Assembly (NCBI GenBank): GCA_023438325.1
Contig: JAEXRB010000144.1
Location: forward strand, 1-6,558
Length of the DNA: 6,558 bases
Source: Pseudomonadota bacterium
GTDB lineage: Bacteria; Pseudomonadota; Gammaproteobacteria; Xanthomonadales; Xanthomonadaceae
Reading direction: 5' to 3'
Positions within the stretch are counted from its first letter, which is position 1. Each line of letters starts with the position of its first letter. A program made the translations under genes and the position numbers. The notes beneath the pieces were generated by a model, which worked only from the letters and a program-made list of their open reading frames with translations, had not been told where the DNA came from and searched no databases. Positions 1 through 5,829 of the stretch are shown here, one piece after another.

Positions 1-1
1 C

Positions 2-256
2 ACCGTGGGTTGCGAGCCGCACGAGCGCGACGGCCTCATGGAGGCCGCGCGCCTGCTCGATACGCGCATGCGCGAAATCCGCAGCGCCAACCGCATGGCC
101 GGCATCGATCGCATTGCCGTGCTGGCCGCGCTGAATCTTGCGCATGAGTTGTTGCAGGTGCGCAATGCCGGTGATGGCGAACAGCACGACATCGCGCTTG
201 CGCTCGATGCGGTGTCGCGCAAGCTCGATCGGCTGTTGGCAGCGGTCGGTCGCTGA
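2..256 (+). CDS. zapA: Cell division protein ZapA, C-terminal part (5' end outside window)
   Basis: ZapA binds FtsZ in the cytoplasm and bundles its filaments, stabilising the Z-ring. The reading frame is open from the first bases (T-V-G-C-E-P...) to the TGA at 254-256, giving 84 visible residues. They match the ZapA core: the VGC.P.ERD strand end, then AARLLD and the helix MREIRSANRMAGIDRIAVLAALNLAHELL, whose heptad-like hydrophobic spacing leads into the C-terminal coiled coil (ending DAVSRKLDRLLAAVG). ZapA is normally about 95-110 residues, so some 15-20 N-terminal residues with the start codon lie left of the window. The GTG at position 5 is an internal valine, not the start. Location upstream of 6S RNA and fau is the conserved gammaproteobacterial order, here interrupted by a minus-strand thioesterase. 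Confidence 0.9.
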   Translation, partial: TVGCEPHERDGLMEAARLLDTRMREIRSANRMAGIDRIAVLAALNLAHELLQVRNAGDGEQHDIALALDAVSRKLDRLLAAVGR

Positions 257-261
257 AGGCG

Positions 262-750
262 TCAGCCCAGGCCTGCCTTCAGGCGGGCCATGTCCACCCG
301 CACGAACAGGCAGTCGGCTCGTGCGGTGAGCTCGTCTCCCGCCAGCACTTCGCACAACACCCGCGTCTTGCGCCCTGTCTCGCCGTCGACCCGGGCCCGC
401 AGTGTCAATGGGCGATCCATCGGCGTGGGTTTCAGGTAATCGATGCCCAGATGCGCGGTGACGCAGAAGATGTCGGGCTGGCTGCCAGGCGTGCGTGCTT
501 CGGCGCGATAGTGGTGCGCTATGGCGGTCCAGTTGCCGTGGCAATCCACCAGCATCGCCAGCAGGCCGCCGTACACCAACCCCGGCCAGCCGGCGAACTC
601 CTCGCGTGGCGTGTGATGGGCGATGACGTGGATGCCGTCATCGTGCCAGTGGCTCTTGATCCGCAATCCGCTCGGATGGTGGCGGCCGCAGCCGTAGCAA
701 TTGCCTTCGAGATGGGATAGATCCTGGAAGGCAGGTGTATCGACGTGCAT
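262..750 (-). CDS. PaaI-family hotdog-fold thioesterase
   Basis: Probable cytoplasmic acyl-CoA thioesterase of 162 residues; the physiological substrate cannot be told from sequence. The N-terminus carries CYGCG (C18, C21) followed by HPSGLRIK, the start of the PaaI-like branch with a CxxC near the N-terminus. The hotdog helix region reads FAGWPGLVYGGLLAMLVDCHGNWTA in two overlapping blocks (residues 52-76). Its GLVYGG takes the place of the more usual GxxHGG, and D69 is the likely catalytic acid. The tail (YLKPTP, RPLTLRARV, KTRVLCEV, ARADCLFV) fits the remaining beta strands. ATG at 748-750 is preferred because family similarity begins near there; an upstream TTG (790-792) would add 14 residues. 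No good Shine-Dalgarno precedes the ATG. The gene runs opposite to its neighbours and ends 5 bases from the zapA stop. Confidence 0.85.
   Translation of the reverse strand: MHVDTPAFQDLSHLEGNCYGCGRHHPSGLRIKSHWHDDGIHVIAHHTPREEFAGWPGLVYGGLLAMLVDCHGNWTAIAHHYRAEARTPGSQPDIFCVTAHLGIDYLKPTPMDRPLTLRARVDGETGRKTRVLCEVLAGDELTARADCLFVRVDMARLKAGLG
265..288. terminator. Possible hairpin terminator after zapA
   Basis: Eight bases after the zapA stop, GCCC (265-268) pairs with GGGC (285-288) and GCCTG (271-275) with CAGGC (280-284). This makes a 9-bp stem with an AG bulge and a CCTT loop. It lies inside the last codons of the convergent thioesterase gene. No T-run follows on either strand, so termination is only suggested; it could simply be a GC-rich coding hairpin. 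Confidence 0.28.
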
Positions 751-780
751 CGTGTTCAGGAAAGTGATGGGTGCGCGACG

Positions 781-823
781 ATGGTAGGGCAAACGTGCCT
801 GGATTCGGAGCTTGCGCTACCAT
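781..823. repeat. Inverted repeat ATGGTAG/CTACCAT between thioesterase and 6S RNA
   Basis: ATGGTAG at 781-787 is mirrored by CTACCAT at 817-823, 29 bases apart, in the divergent interval between the thioesterase (minus) and the 6S RNA (plus). Read outward, each arm offers TACCAT, a poor -10-like hexamer. The right one would start transcription near 830, close to the predicted 6S 5' end. No recognisable -35 element accompanies either arm, so this may be a chance repeat or an operator. Confidence 0.25.
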
Positions 824-830
824 GGACACC

Positions 831-1019
831 GGCAACCTCTGCCGTGTCCGACAGCGTACGCTTACATTTGCCTTGACCCTAATGAACGACCCCGGGGACG
901 CGATAACAAGGCCGGTGTGCAGGCCCGCCACGAGCGGTAAGCCCGACGCCAAGTGAGCGTTCCCACCTGATCCTCGGGATCAAGGTCGTTTCGTACGCAT
1001 CGCCACGGTGGAGGCTGCT
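831..1019 (+). ncRNA. ssrS: 6S RNA
   Basis: 6S RNA mimics an open promoter and sequesters sigma-70 RNA polymerase in stationary phase. The call rests on position and fold. It lies directly upstream of fau, as in most gammaproteobacteria, and is about 189 nt (E. coli 184). The ends pair: 832-846 with 1004-1018 form a 15-position closing stem with one A-C mismatch and two G-T wobbles, extendable by a G-T at 831/1019. Further in, GCGTACG (854-860) pairs with CGTACGC (992-998), and CCTTGA (871-876) can pair with TCAAGG (980-985). At 966-985, CCTGATCC-TC-GGGATCAAGG forms a local hairpin like the E. coli 3' central-bubble hairpin, using the same bases as the last pairing. Exact ends are approximate and I see no convincing promoter. 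Co-transcription with fau is likely by analogy with E. coli. Confidence 0.85.
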
Positions 1020-1042
1020 CCTACTTCCTTCCGTTGCGCCCC

Positions 1043-1633
1043 ATGACCTCTCTTTCCGACGCACGCCTTCCGCTGCGTACCCAAATGCGCGAGCGCCGCC
1101 TCGCCTTGCCGGCGCGCGAGCGTATCGCTGCAGCCGAAGCGCTGGCCACGCGCTTGCGGACCTTGCCGGAATTGATCGGTGCCGGCTATGTCGCCGGCTA
1201 CTGGGCGGTGCAGGGCGAAATCTCGCTGCATGCACTGCTCTCGCCTGCGCCCGGCTTCATCTACTGCCTGCCGTGCCTGACCGATGAAACCGGCCTGCGC
1301 TTTGCGCCGTGGCGTTTCGGCGATGCGCTGGTGCAGAACCGTTACGGCATCCCCGAACCGGATCTTTCGCCCGAATCGCAGCTTGCGCCGCAGGACATGG
1401 CCGCCGTGTTGGTGCCGATGCTGGCGTTTCACCGGGATGGCACCCGTCTGGGTGCCGGTGGCGGCTATTACGACCGCAGTTTCGCCTTCCTGCGCGAGAC
1501 GCCGCGGCCGGCGCGTCCTCTGCTGATCGGCGTGGCCTACGACTTCCAGGAAGCTGCGACGTTGCTCGCCGCGCCATGGGATGTGCCGATGGACATGATC
1601 GTCACCGACGCCCGCACCCTGCGCTGCGGGTAG
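1043..1633 (+). CDS. fau: 5-formyltetrahydrofolate cyclo-ligase
   Basis: Cytoplasmic enzyme (5,10-methenyltetrahydrofolate synthetase, YgfA/Fau) that uses ATP to convert 5-formyl-THF to 5,10-methenyl-THF, returning a storage folate to the one-carbon pool. The 196-residue product has the expected length. An N-terminal basic helix (LRTQMRERRLAL) precedes the strands YVAGYWAVQGEIS and FIYCLPCL. The signature LGAGGGYYDR lies at residues 136-145, the nucleotide/folate-binding loop, and DVPMDMIVTD at 180-189 is the conserved C-terminal block. ATG at 1043 is chosen; an in-frame TTG at 1034 would add three residues. No clear Shine-Dalgarno is visible, in keeping with synthesis from the 6S RNA leader transcript by analogy with E. 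coli. The EVE gene follows 31 bases later. Confidence 0.95.
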   Translation: MTSLSDARLPLRTQMRERRLALPARERIAAAEALATRLRTLPELIGAGYVAGYWAVQGEISLHALLSPAPGFIYCLPCLTDETGLRFAPWRFGDALVQNRYGIPEPDLSPESQLAPQDMAAVLVPMLAFHRDGTRLGAGGGYYDRSFAFLRETPRPARPLLIGVAYDFQEAATLLAAPWDVPMDMIVTDARTLRCG

Positions 1634-1636
1634 AAT
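1631..1636 (+). promoter_or_regulatory. Candidate -10 element TAGAAT before the EVE gene
   Basis: TAGAAT overlaps the fau TAG stop, 29 bases before the EVE ATG, so transcription would start near 1643 and leave a leader of about 22 bases. The hexamer matches TATAAT at five of six positions. The base run at the expected -35 (ACGCCC, 1608-1613) does not resemble TTGACA. The gene may instead be read through from fau. Confidence 0.3.
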
Positions 1637-1664
1637 TGCGCGTTTCCTTTCCCTGCGGCGTGCC

Positions 1665-2120
1665 ATGGCCTTCTGGCTGATGAAATCCGAACCGGAGGAA
1701 TTCTCCATCGACGACCTGGCGGCATGTGGCCGCGAGCCATGGACCGGCGTGCGCAACTATCAGGCACGCAATTTCATGCGCGATGGCATGACCGTGGGCG
1801 ATGGGGTGTTTTTCTATCACTCCAACTGCGCCGTCCCCGGCATCGTGGGCATCGCGCGGGTGGCGTGCGATGCGTATCCGGATCCGACCCAGTTCGATCC
1901 GCAAAGCGATTACTTCGATCCCAAGTCCTCACCCGATGCGCCGCGCTGGCAGATGGTCGATGTCGCGTTCGAACGCAAGCTGCCGCGCACGATCTCGCTC
2001 GACGAACTGCGCGGCCATGCGGCCAGGCTCGGCGATTTCCCGCTGCTGGCGCGCGGCAACCGGCTCTCGGTGCTGCCGGTCACGGCGCAACAATGGAACG
2101 CCATCCTGGCGTTGCTCTGA
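1665..2120 (+). CDS. EVE domain-containing protein
   Basis: Single-domain protein of 151 residues of the EVE family (formerly DUF55, PUA-like fold), related to eukaryotic THYN1. Family members are thought to bind modified bases in nucleic acids; the ligand of this one is unknown. The whole length matches the family: FWLMKSEPEEFSIDDL at 3-18, W26, GVRNYQARNFMRD at 28-40, the pocket strand VFFYHSN at 48-54, GIVGIARV at 59-66, AYPD and FDP at 70-79, and PRW at 93-95. ATG at 1665 places the conserved WLMKSEP four residues in, as is usual. There is no good Shine-Dalgarno. The gene sits between fau and rpiA with gaps of 31 and 16 bases, which suggests a shared transcript. It is probably a housekeeping stand-alone member, since no restriction genes are nearby. 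Confidence 0.92.
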   Translation: MAFWLMKSEPEEFSIDDLAACGREPWTGVRNYQARNFMRDGMTVGDGVFFYHSNCAVPGIVGIARVACDAYPDPTQFDPQSDYFDPKSSPDAPRWQMVDVAFERKLPRTISLDELRGHAARLGDFPLLARGNRLSVLPVTAQQWNAILALL

Positions 2121-2136
2121 ACCTACGGAATCTCCC

Positions 2137-2802
2137 ATGTCATCGGATCGCGAAAACGCCAAGCGCCTGTCGGCCGAGCGCGCACTGGAATATGTCGAAA
2201 AAGGCTCGGTCATCGGGGTCGGCACCGGCTCCACGGTGCGCTGGTTCATCGAGGCGCTCGGGCGCGAAAAAGGTTTGGTCGATGGCGCTGTTTCCAGTTC
2301 GGAGCAGAGCACCGCGCTGCTGCGCCAGCATGGCATCGACGTGCTCGACCTCAACGCCGTCGGCCCGCTCGGCCTGTACGTGGATGGCGCCGATGAATGC
2401 AATCTGCAGCGTCATCTGATCAAGGGCGGCGGCGCGGCGCGGACGCGCGAGAAGATCATTGCCGCGGCGAGCGAGCGTTTCGTCTGCGTGATCGATGCGG
2501 CCAAGCGCGTGGAAGTGCTCGGCCGCTTCCCGCTGCCGGTGGAAGTAATCCCGATGGCGCGCAGCCATGTTGCGCGGGAGCTGTTGAAACTCGGCGGCCA
2601 ACCGGTGTGGCGCGATGGCACGGTCACCGACAACGGCAACTGGATCCTGGATGTGCATGGCTTGGTGATTACTGATGCGGTGGCGCTGGAAGCGCGCATC
2701 AACCAGATCGTCGGCGTGGTGGCGGTGGGTTTGTTCGCGGCGCGCCCTGCGGATGTGGTGATCGCCGACGGCGTCGTCGTGGCGGGGCCGGAGCCGACGT
2801 GA
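2137..2802 (+). CDS. rpiA: Ribose-5-phosphate isomerase A
   Basis: Cytoplasmic enzyme that interconverts ribose 5-phosphate and ribulose 5-phosphate in the non-oxidative pentose phosphate pathway. The product has 221 residues (E. coli RpiA 219). The phosphate-binding loop GVGTGSTV is at residues 27-34 and SSSEQS at 53-58. The active-site block YVDGADE is at 81-87 (D83 and D86 match E. coli D81 and D84). KGGGAARTREK is at 96-106, with K96 and the catalytic base E105 (E. coli K94, E103). The C-terminus VGVVAVGLFAARPADVVI is typical. One small deviation is R102, where AALTREK is usual. ATG at 2137 follows a weak ACGGAA at 2124-2129, and the frame is open further upstream but out of homology. The stop overlaps the next gene's GTG by three bases. 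Confidence 0.97.
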   Translation: MSSDRENAKRLSAERALEYVEKGSVIGVGTGSTVRWFIEALGREKGLVDGAVSSSEQSTALLRQHGIDVLDLNAVGPLGLYVDGADECNLQRHLIKGGGAARTREKIIAAASERFVCVIDAAKRVEVLGRFPLPVEVIPMARSHVARELLKLGGQPVWRDGTVTDNGNWILDVHGLVITDAVALEARINQIVGVVAVGLFAARPADVVIADGVVVAGPEPT

Positions 2803-3686
2803 GCCGGTTGCAGGTCGGCTTCTCGCACGCGCCCGAGGCGTTGCTGCGCTTTTCCTTCGATGGCAGCGACGCAGCCACCGGCGTGGCGTGTCCGCGTCTG
2901 GCTGGCCCGGAAATGCCGGAAGTCTGGTCGGGCGAATCCGCCGATCTGGCGATGGTCTGCATCGAGGTGGAAGAGCGCGATGGCGATGTCGAAAGCGCTG
3001 CGCGCGAGGCCTATGGCCGATTGCTGGCGCAGGTGCGCAGTTCGGCGCATCCGTACCTGATCCGCATCTGGAATTATCTGGATGCGATCAACGAAGGCGA
3101 AGGCGATGGCGAGCGTTACCGCCACTTCTGCCTTGGCCGGGCGGCGGCGGTGGATGCCGCATTCAATGATCCGCCGCCGGCGGCGACCGGCATCGGCCAT
3201 GCGTATCGCACTGGCGTGGTGCAGGTAATCGCCCTGTGTTCGACACGACCTGCCATCGCGCTGGAAAACCCGCGGCAGATGCCGGCCTGGCGCTATCCGC
3301 GCGATTACGGCCCGGTATCGCCGGGCTTTTCACGCGGTGCGTTGATCGGCACGGCGCAGGACATGCGCCTGCTGGCGTCCGGCACCGCCAGCATTGTCGG
3401 GCATCGTTCGCTGCACGAAGGCGATGTGCGCGCCCAGACGCGCGAGGCGCTGGCCAATCTGGGGGCGCTGCTGGATGAAGCCGCCGTACGTGGTGATTTG
3501 CGCTTCGCGCTGACGGCGCCCGAGGCACTGCGCGTGTACGTACGCGATCGCGAGGATCTTGACGCGGTGCGCGAGGAGATGGATCAGGCCGGTATGCTCG
3601 CCGAGCGGGTCGTCTATCTGCATGGCGACATCTGTCGGCGCGAGTTGCTGGTGGAACTGGAAGGCGTGTTCGCGCCGATCACCTGA
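2799..3686 (+). CDS. Chorismatase of the XanB2/Hyg5/FkbO family (3-/4-hydroxybenzoate synthase-like)
   Basis: Predicted cytoplasmic hydrolase that removes pyruvate from chorismate. XanB2 of Xanthomonas yields 3-hydroxybenzoate (xanthomonadin head group) and 4-hydroxybenzoate (ubiquinone precursor). Family hallmarks run in order through the 295 residues: PYLIRIWNYLDAINEG (85-100), RYRHFCLGRA (106-115), ATGIG (129-133), ALENPRQMPAWRYPRDYGP (154-172), SGTASIVGHRSLHEGD (194-209) and ICRRELLVELEG (278-289). C279 and E286 have the seven-residue spacing I recall for Hyg5 C327 and E334, which favours a Hyg5/XanB2-type over an FkbO-type reaction; this is from memory and needs an alignment. The product is somewhat shorter than the roughly 330-345 residues of characterised members, mainly before residue 85. 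GTG at 2799 is chosen because GGAG lies 5 bases upstream, SRLQV fits the family N-terminus, and it overlaps the rpiA stop (GTGA). Formerly annotated as pteridine-dependent deoxygenase. Confidence 0.88.
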   Translation: MSRLQVGFSHAPEALLRFSFDGSDAATGVACPRLAGPEMPEVWSGESADLAMVCIEVEERDGDVESAAREAYGRLLAQVRSSAHPYLIRIWNYLDAINEGEGDGERYRHFCLGRAAAVDAAFNDPPPAATGIGHAYRTGVVQVIALCSTRPAIALENPRQMPAWRYPRDYGPVSPGFSRGALIGTAQDMRLLASGTASIVGHRSLHEGDVRAQTREALANLGALLDEAAVRGDLRFALTAPEALRVYVRDREDLDAVREEMDQAGMLAERVVYLHGDICRRELLVELEGVFAPIT

Positions 3687-3697
3687 TACATCGCAAC

Positions 3698-3725
3698 CCC
3701 GCCATCCTGCGCGCAGGATGACGGG
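3698..3725. terminator. Palindromic hairpin between convergent genes (bidirectional terminator or REP-like element)
   Basis: CATCCTGC (3703-3710) pairs perfectly with GCAGGATG (3713-3720), and beyond one C/A mismatch CCCG (3698-3701) pairs with CGGG (3722-3725). This is 12 pairs around a two-base centre. It fills the 50-base gap between the chorismatase stop (3684-3686) and the stop of the minus-strand 601-residue gene (3737-3739). No T-run flanks it on either strand, so it is either a weak bidirectional terminator, a 3'-end stabiliser, or one copy of a dispersed intergenic palindrome. Confidence 0.6.
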
Positions 3726-3736
3726 ATGCGCCGCGC

Positions 3737-5542
3737 TCAGCGCTTCATGCGCACACGTTGCCGGAACTCCAGCCCGCGCTCTGTGAACAGCACGTCGATT
3801 TCGGCGTGTTCGATGTGCTTGGCGTAGCTGGCTTCCATGATGTCGGCGTTGAGCTGCGTGCTCTCGCGTACTTCCTCGGGCATGTCCTTGGCGGCATCGC
3901 GCATCAGATTGAAGATCTGCACGATGAAGCTGCCGCTGTAGGCCATGTGGAAGATTGGCTGACGGTTGGCATCGGCCTTGAGATATGTCGGCAGGCGCTT
4001 GGCCTGGTCGTCGCCGATGCCGATGCCGAGCGCGGTGGCTTCCATCGCCACGAACACGGGTTGGGTGGTGACTTCGGCCAGTTCTTCCAGTTCCAGTTGC
4101 TGCGGCGCGGCGCCCGGTACGAGATTGAGCGATTCCAGCTGCGGCACGAAGTTGCGTGCCATCGCGATGAGGCCGGCGGCGTTCTCCGAGCCGATCACCA
4201 CCTGGCCGCTGATGTCTTCGAGTTTTTCCTCGGCCAGATCCACCGCGAAGTGGTTCAGTGCCAACAGCAGGCTGCTGGCCATCGGGCCTGCGGCATAGAC
4301 AGCCGGGTTGTTGAGGCTTTCGCGAGCCTCGCGTGTGGCCTCGTTGAGATCGGTCAATGCCGGGCACGTCCAGGGCGCTTTCGTGGCGGCGGCGGCGTAC
4401 TTGTTGGCCAGTGTCGGCAAGGCCGCGGCCTTGAAGGCGAAGCTCAGCGTGGCTTGCGCGTCCTTGCTCGCGGCCAGTCCCGGTGTAGGCGCGTTGAGGG
4501 TCATCAGGTCCTGCGCGATGGTCGGCGAGAACTCGATGCGGCCCATCGCTTCCACGCGGGCTGCGTCCAGATGGGTGTAGCCGGAGATGATGCGTGGGAA
4601 GCTGGCGATGATCAGGTTCACATCGGCTTCGCACTCGGCCGGCAGGGTCGGCTTTTCGATGTCGAACTGCGACAGGAAGGCGGTTTCCAGCGCCGTGGCC
4701 GGAGTGCGGAATACCGCCAGAAGACGTGCGGTATCGATGTAGCCGCTGCCGTAGCTGGAGAAGCCTTCGGCCTTGTTCAGGCGTTGCAGCTCGCCGCTGT
4801 CGGCCAGCGAGCGCGCCGGACGTTCGATACCGAGCAACTGCCGCAGCGCGGCGGCATCGTCCAGCGGCGCCAGCGTGACGATGAGGTGATTGCCTTGCAG
4901 TGCGATTACCGACTGGATGGGCGTTTCAGGGATCGGGAAACGCCAGCCGGCGTCGATGCCTTCCAGTTGCAACGTCGCCAGCGTATTGCCGCTGTTGGTT
5001 TCCAATCGCGCCACCGCGGCACGAAATGCGGCGGGATCAGCCAGTGTCATGCGCGCCACCGGCACGATGCCCAGCCCGTAGATGGCCGAAAGGCTGGAGC
5101 CGTCCAGGCCGAAGCGGGCGGCCAGCGCGGTGCCGGTGGAGGCTTGCGCGAGCTCGGCATCCAACGCACGCAGCCAGCCGATCAGTTCATGCGCGATGAC
5201 GGGTGTGATGTCCGCAGCGGCCTCGTCTTGCTCCGACGCTTGCGCGTCGTCGGTGGAATCGGCATCGGCGGCGTCGTGTTCGGCGAGCTCGAGCAGGAGT
5301 GCGATGTGCTTGCGCCAGAGCGGGATCTGCGGGTCGGCCTGCGACATCCAGCGCGAGGCCAGATCGGCCGGCAGTGGCGCGAGGTTGCCGAATGCGTAGG
5401 GCGTGTCGGCAGGTGCGAAGGCGAGCGGATCATCGCGCCCGATCTTGCCTTGGCCGCCCGCGTGATCGCCGCTGCGGCCGAACCACATCCATACCACCAC
5501 CGCGGCCACAAGGGTGGCCAGCACAAGCAACAGTTTGCGCAT
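3737..5542 (-). CDS. Membrane-anchored, probably periplasmic protein of unknown function (601 aa)
   Basis: I do not recognise this protein. Residues 1-22 (MRKLLLVLATLVAAVVVWMWFG) form a short positive N-terminus plus one hydrophobic segment; with no clear signal peptidase site it is probably an uncleaved anchor, leaving about 580 residues in the periplasm. Residues 39-83 (PADTPYAFGNLAPLP onward) begin the folded part. A low-complexity acidic linker rich in D, E, A and S lies at 88-111. The rest alternates strands and helices, with repeated V/I-rich strands such as SVIALQGNHLIVTLAPL (211-227). GYIDTARLL (267-275) and GQVVIGSENAAGLIAM have a flavour of DUF3352-like proteins, only an impression. 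The two cysteines, C304 and C393, could form a disulfide. ATG at 5540-5542 follows GGAAG and AGGA. It is 50 bases downstream of the 78-residue gene on the same strand, and a separate promoter is possible. Confidence 0.85.
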   Translation of the reverse strand: MRKLLLVLATLVAAVVVWMWFGRSGDHAGGQGKIGRDDPLAFAPADTPYAFGNLAPLPADLASRWMSQADPQIPLWRKHIALLLELAEHDAADADSTDDAQASEQDEAAADITPVIAHELIGWLRALDAELAQASTGTALAARFGLDGSSLSAIYGLGIVPVARMTLADPAAFRAAVARLETNSGNTLATLQLEGIDAGWRFPIPETPIQSVIALQGNHLIVTLAPLDDAAALRQLLGIERPARSLADSGELQRLNKAEGFSSYGSGYIDTARLLAVFRTPATALETAFLSQFDIEKPTLPAECEADVNLIIASFPRIISGYTHLDAARVEAMGRIEFSPTIAQDLMTLNAPTPGLAASKDAQATLSFAFKAAALPTLANKYAAAATKAPWTCPALTDLNEATREARESLNNPAVYAAGPMASSLLLALNHFAVDLAEEKLEDISGQVVIGSENAAGLIAMARNFVPQLESLNLVPGAAPQQLELEELAEVTTQPVFVAMEATALGIGIGDDQAKRLPTYLKADANRQPIFHMAYSGSFIVQIFNLMRDAAKDMPEEVRESTQLNADIMEASYAKHIEHAEIDVLFTERGLEFRQRVRMKR

Positions 5543-5571
5543 CGTCCTGCTTCCAGAAGGGAGAGGCGCGC

Positions 5572-5577
5572 ATTGTA
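5572..5577 (-). promoter_or_regulatory. Candidate -10 element TACAAT for the 601-aa gene
   Basis: On the minus strand TACAAT followed by GCGCGC lies 29 bases before the ATG at 5542, giving a leader of about 23 bases that still contains the ribosome binding site. It matches TATAAT at five of six positions. The expected -35 region (about 5595-5600, CATCCT on the minus strand) is not consensus-like, so the element may be weak, activator dependent, or accidental. Confidence 0.33.
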
Positions 5578-5592
5578 ACGATGAGGCACTGG

Positions 5593-5829
5593 CTAGGATG
5601 GCTGCATCGCAATCAGCCAGCCGGGGGCACGATAAGGCCTCAGTTTTGGTGCCTCTGGCGCCACCTTGCTGCCACGAAGCGGCGCAGTATGCGGTTTCGC
5701 CACGGCGTGCCAATCACGCAGGCCGCAGACGAAACCCGGTGCCGGCGATGGCTTTGCCGGCGGGCCAATATCGTCGCGGAACACTTCGGCAGCGCGCCGC
5801 TCCCAGTCGTCGGGCAGGCACAGATCCAT
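5593..5829 (-). CDS. Small hypothetical protein, translationally coupled (78 aa)
   Basis: Unrecognised 78-residue product starting MDLCLPDDWERRAAEVF. Support for it being real: its ATG shares a base with the TGA of the upstream small gene (TGATG, 5827-5831), and GGAG lies 8 bases before that ATG inside the upstream gene. The first 30 codons also have the high GC third positions of the neighbours. There is no signal peptide or membrane segment. Residues 22-32 are rich in proline (GPPAKPSPAPG). The second half is rich in P, R, K and W and uses codons less typical of the neighbours (AGG, ACT, AAA, CCA), and its DNA has several short inverted repeats, so the true coding part may be shorter or the 3' end may come from another element. 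Two cysteines (C4, C35) are present. Function unknown. Confidence 0.5.
   Translation of the reverse strand: MDLCLPDDWERRAAEVFRDDIGPPAKPSPAPGFVCGLRDWHAVAKPHTAPLRGSKVAPEAPKLRPYRAPGWLIAMQPS

Noticed and set aside
980..1756. Minus-strand frame of 258 codons over fau and the start of the EVE gene
   Set aside because: Antisense to two genes with clear family signatures; its product matches nothing recognisable.
1801..2136. N-terminal extension of rpiA by 112 codons
   Set aside because: The extension overlaps the EVE gene out of frame and has no homology. RpiA similarity and length fit the ATG at 2137.
3330..4634. Minus-strand frame of 434 codons across the end of the chorismatase and the 601-residue gene
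   Set aside because: It runs antisense to the well-supported chorismatase and out of frame inside the 601-residue gene; the R/H/G/Q-rich product is typical of a shadow frame.
3758..5578. Plus-strand open frame of 606 codons antisense to the 601-residue gene
   Set aside because: Its product is rich in R, G, H and Q with no recognisable domain or signal. The minus-strand frame has a signal anchor, ribosome binding site and sensible composition. Long antisense frames are common in GC-rich genes.
5543..5713. 57-residue N-terminal extension of the 601-residue protein
   Set aside because: It lacks a binding site, overlaps the 78-residue gene, and would place the clear signal anchor MRKLLLVLATL internally.
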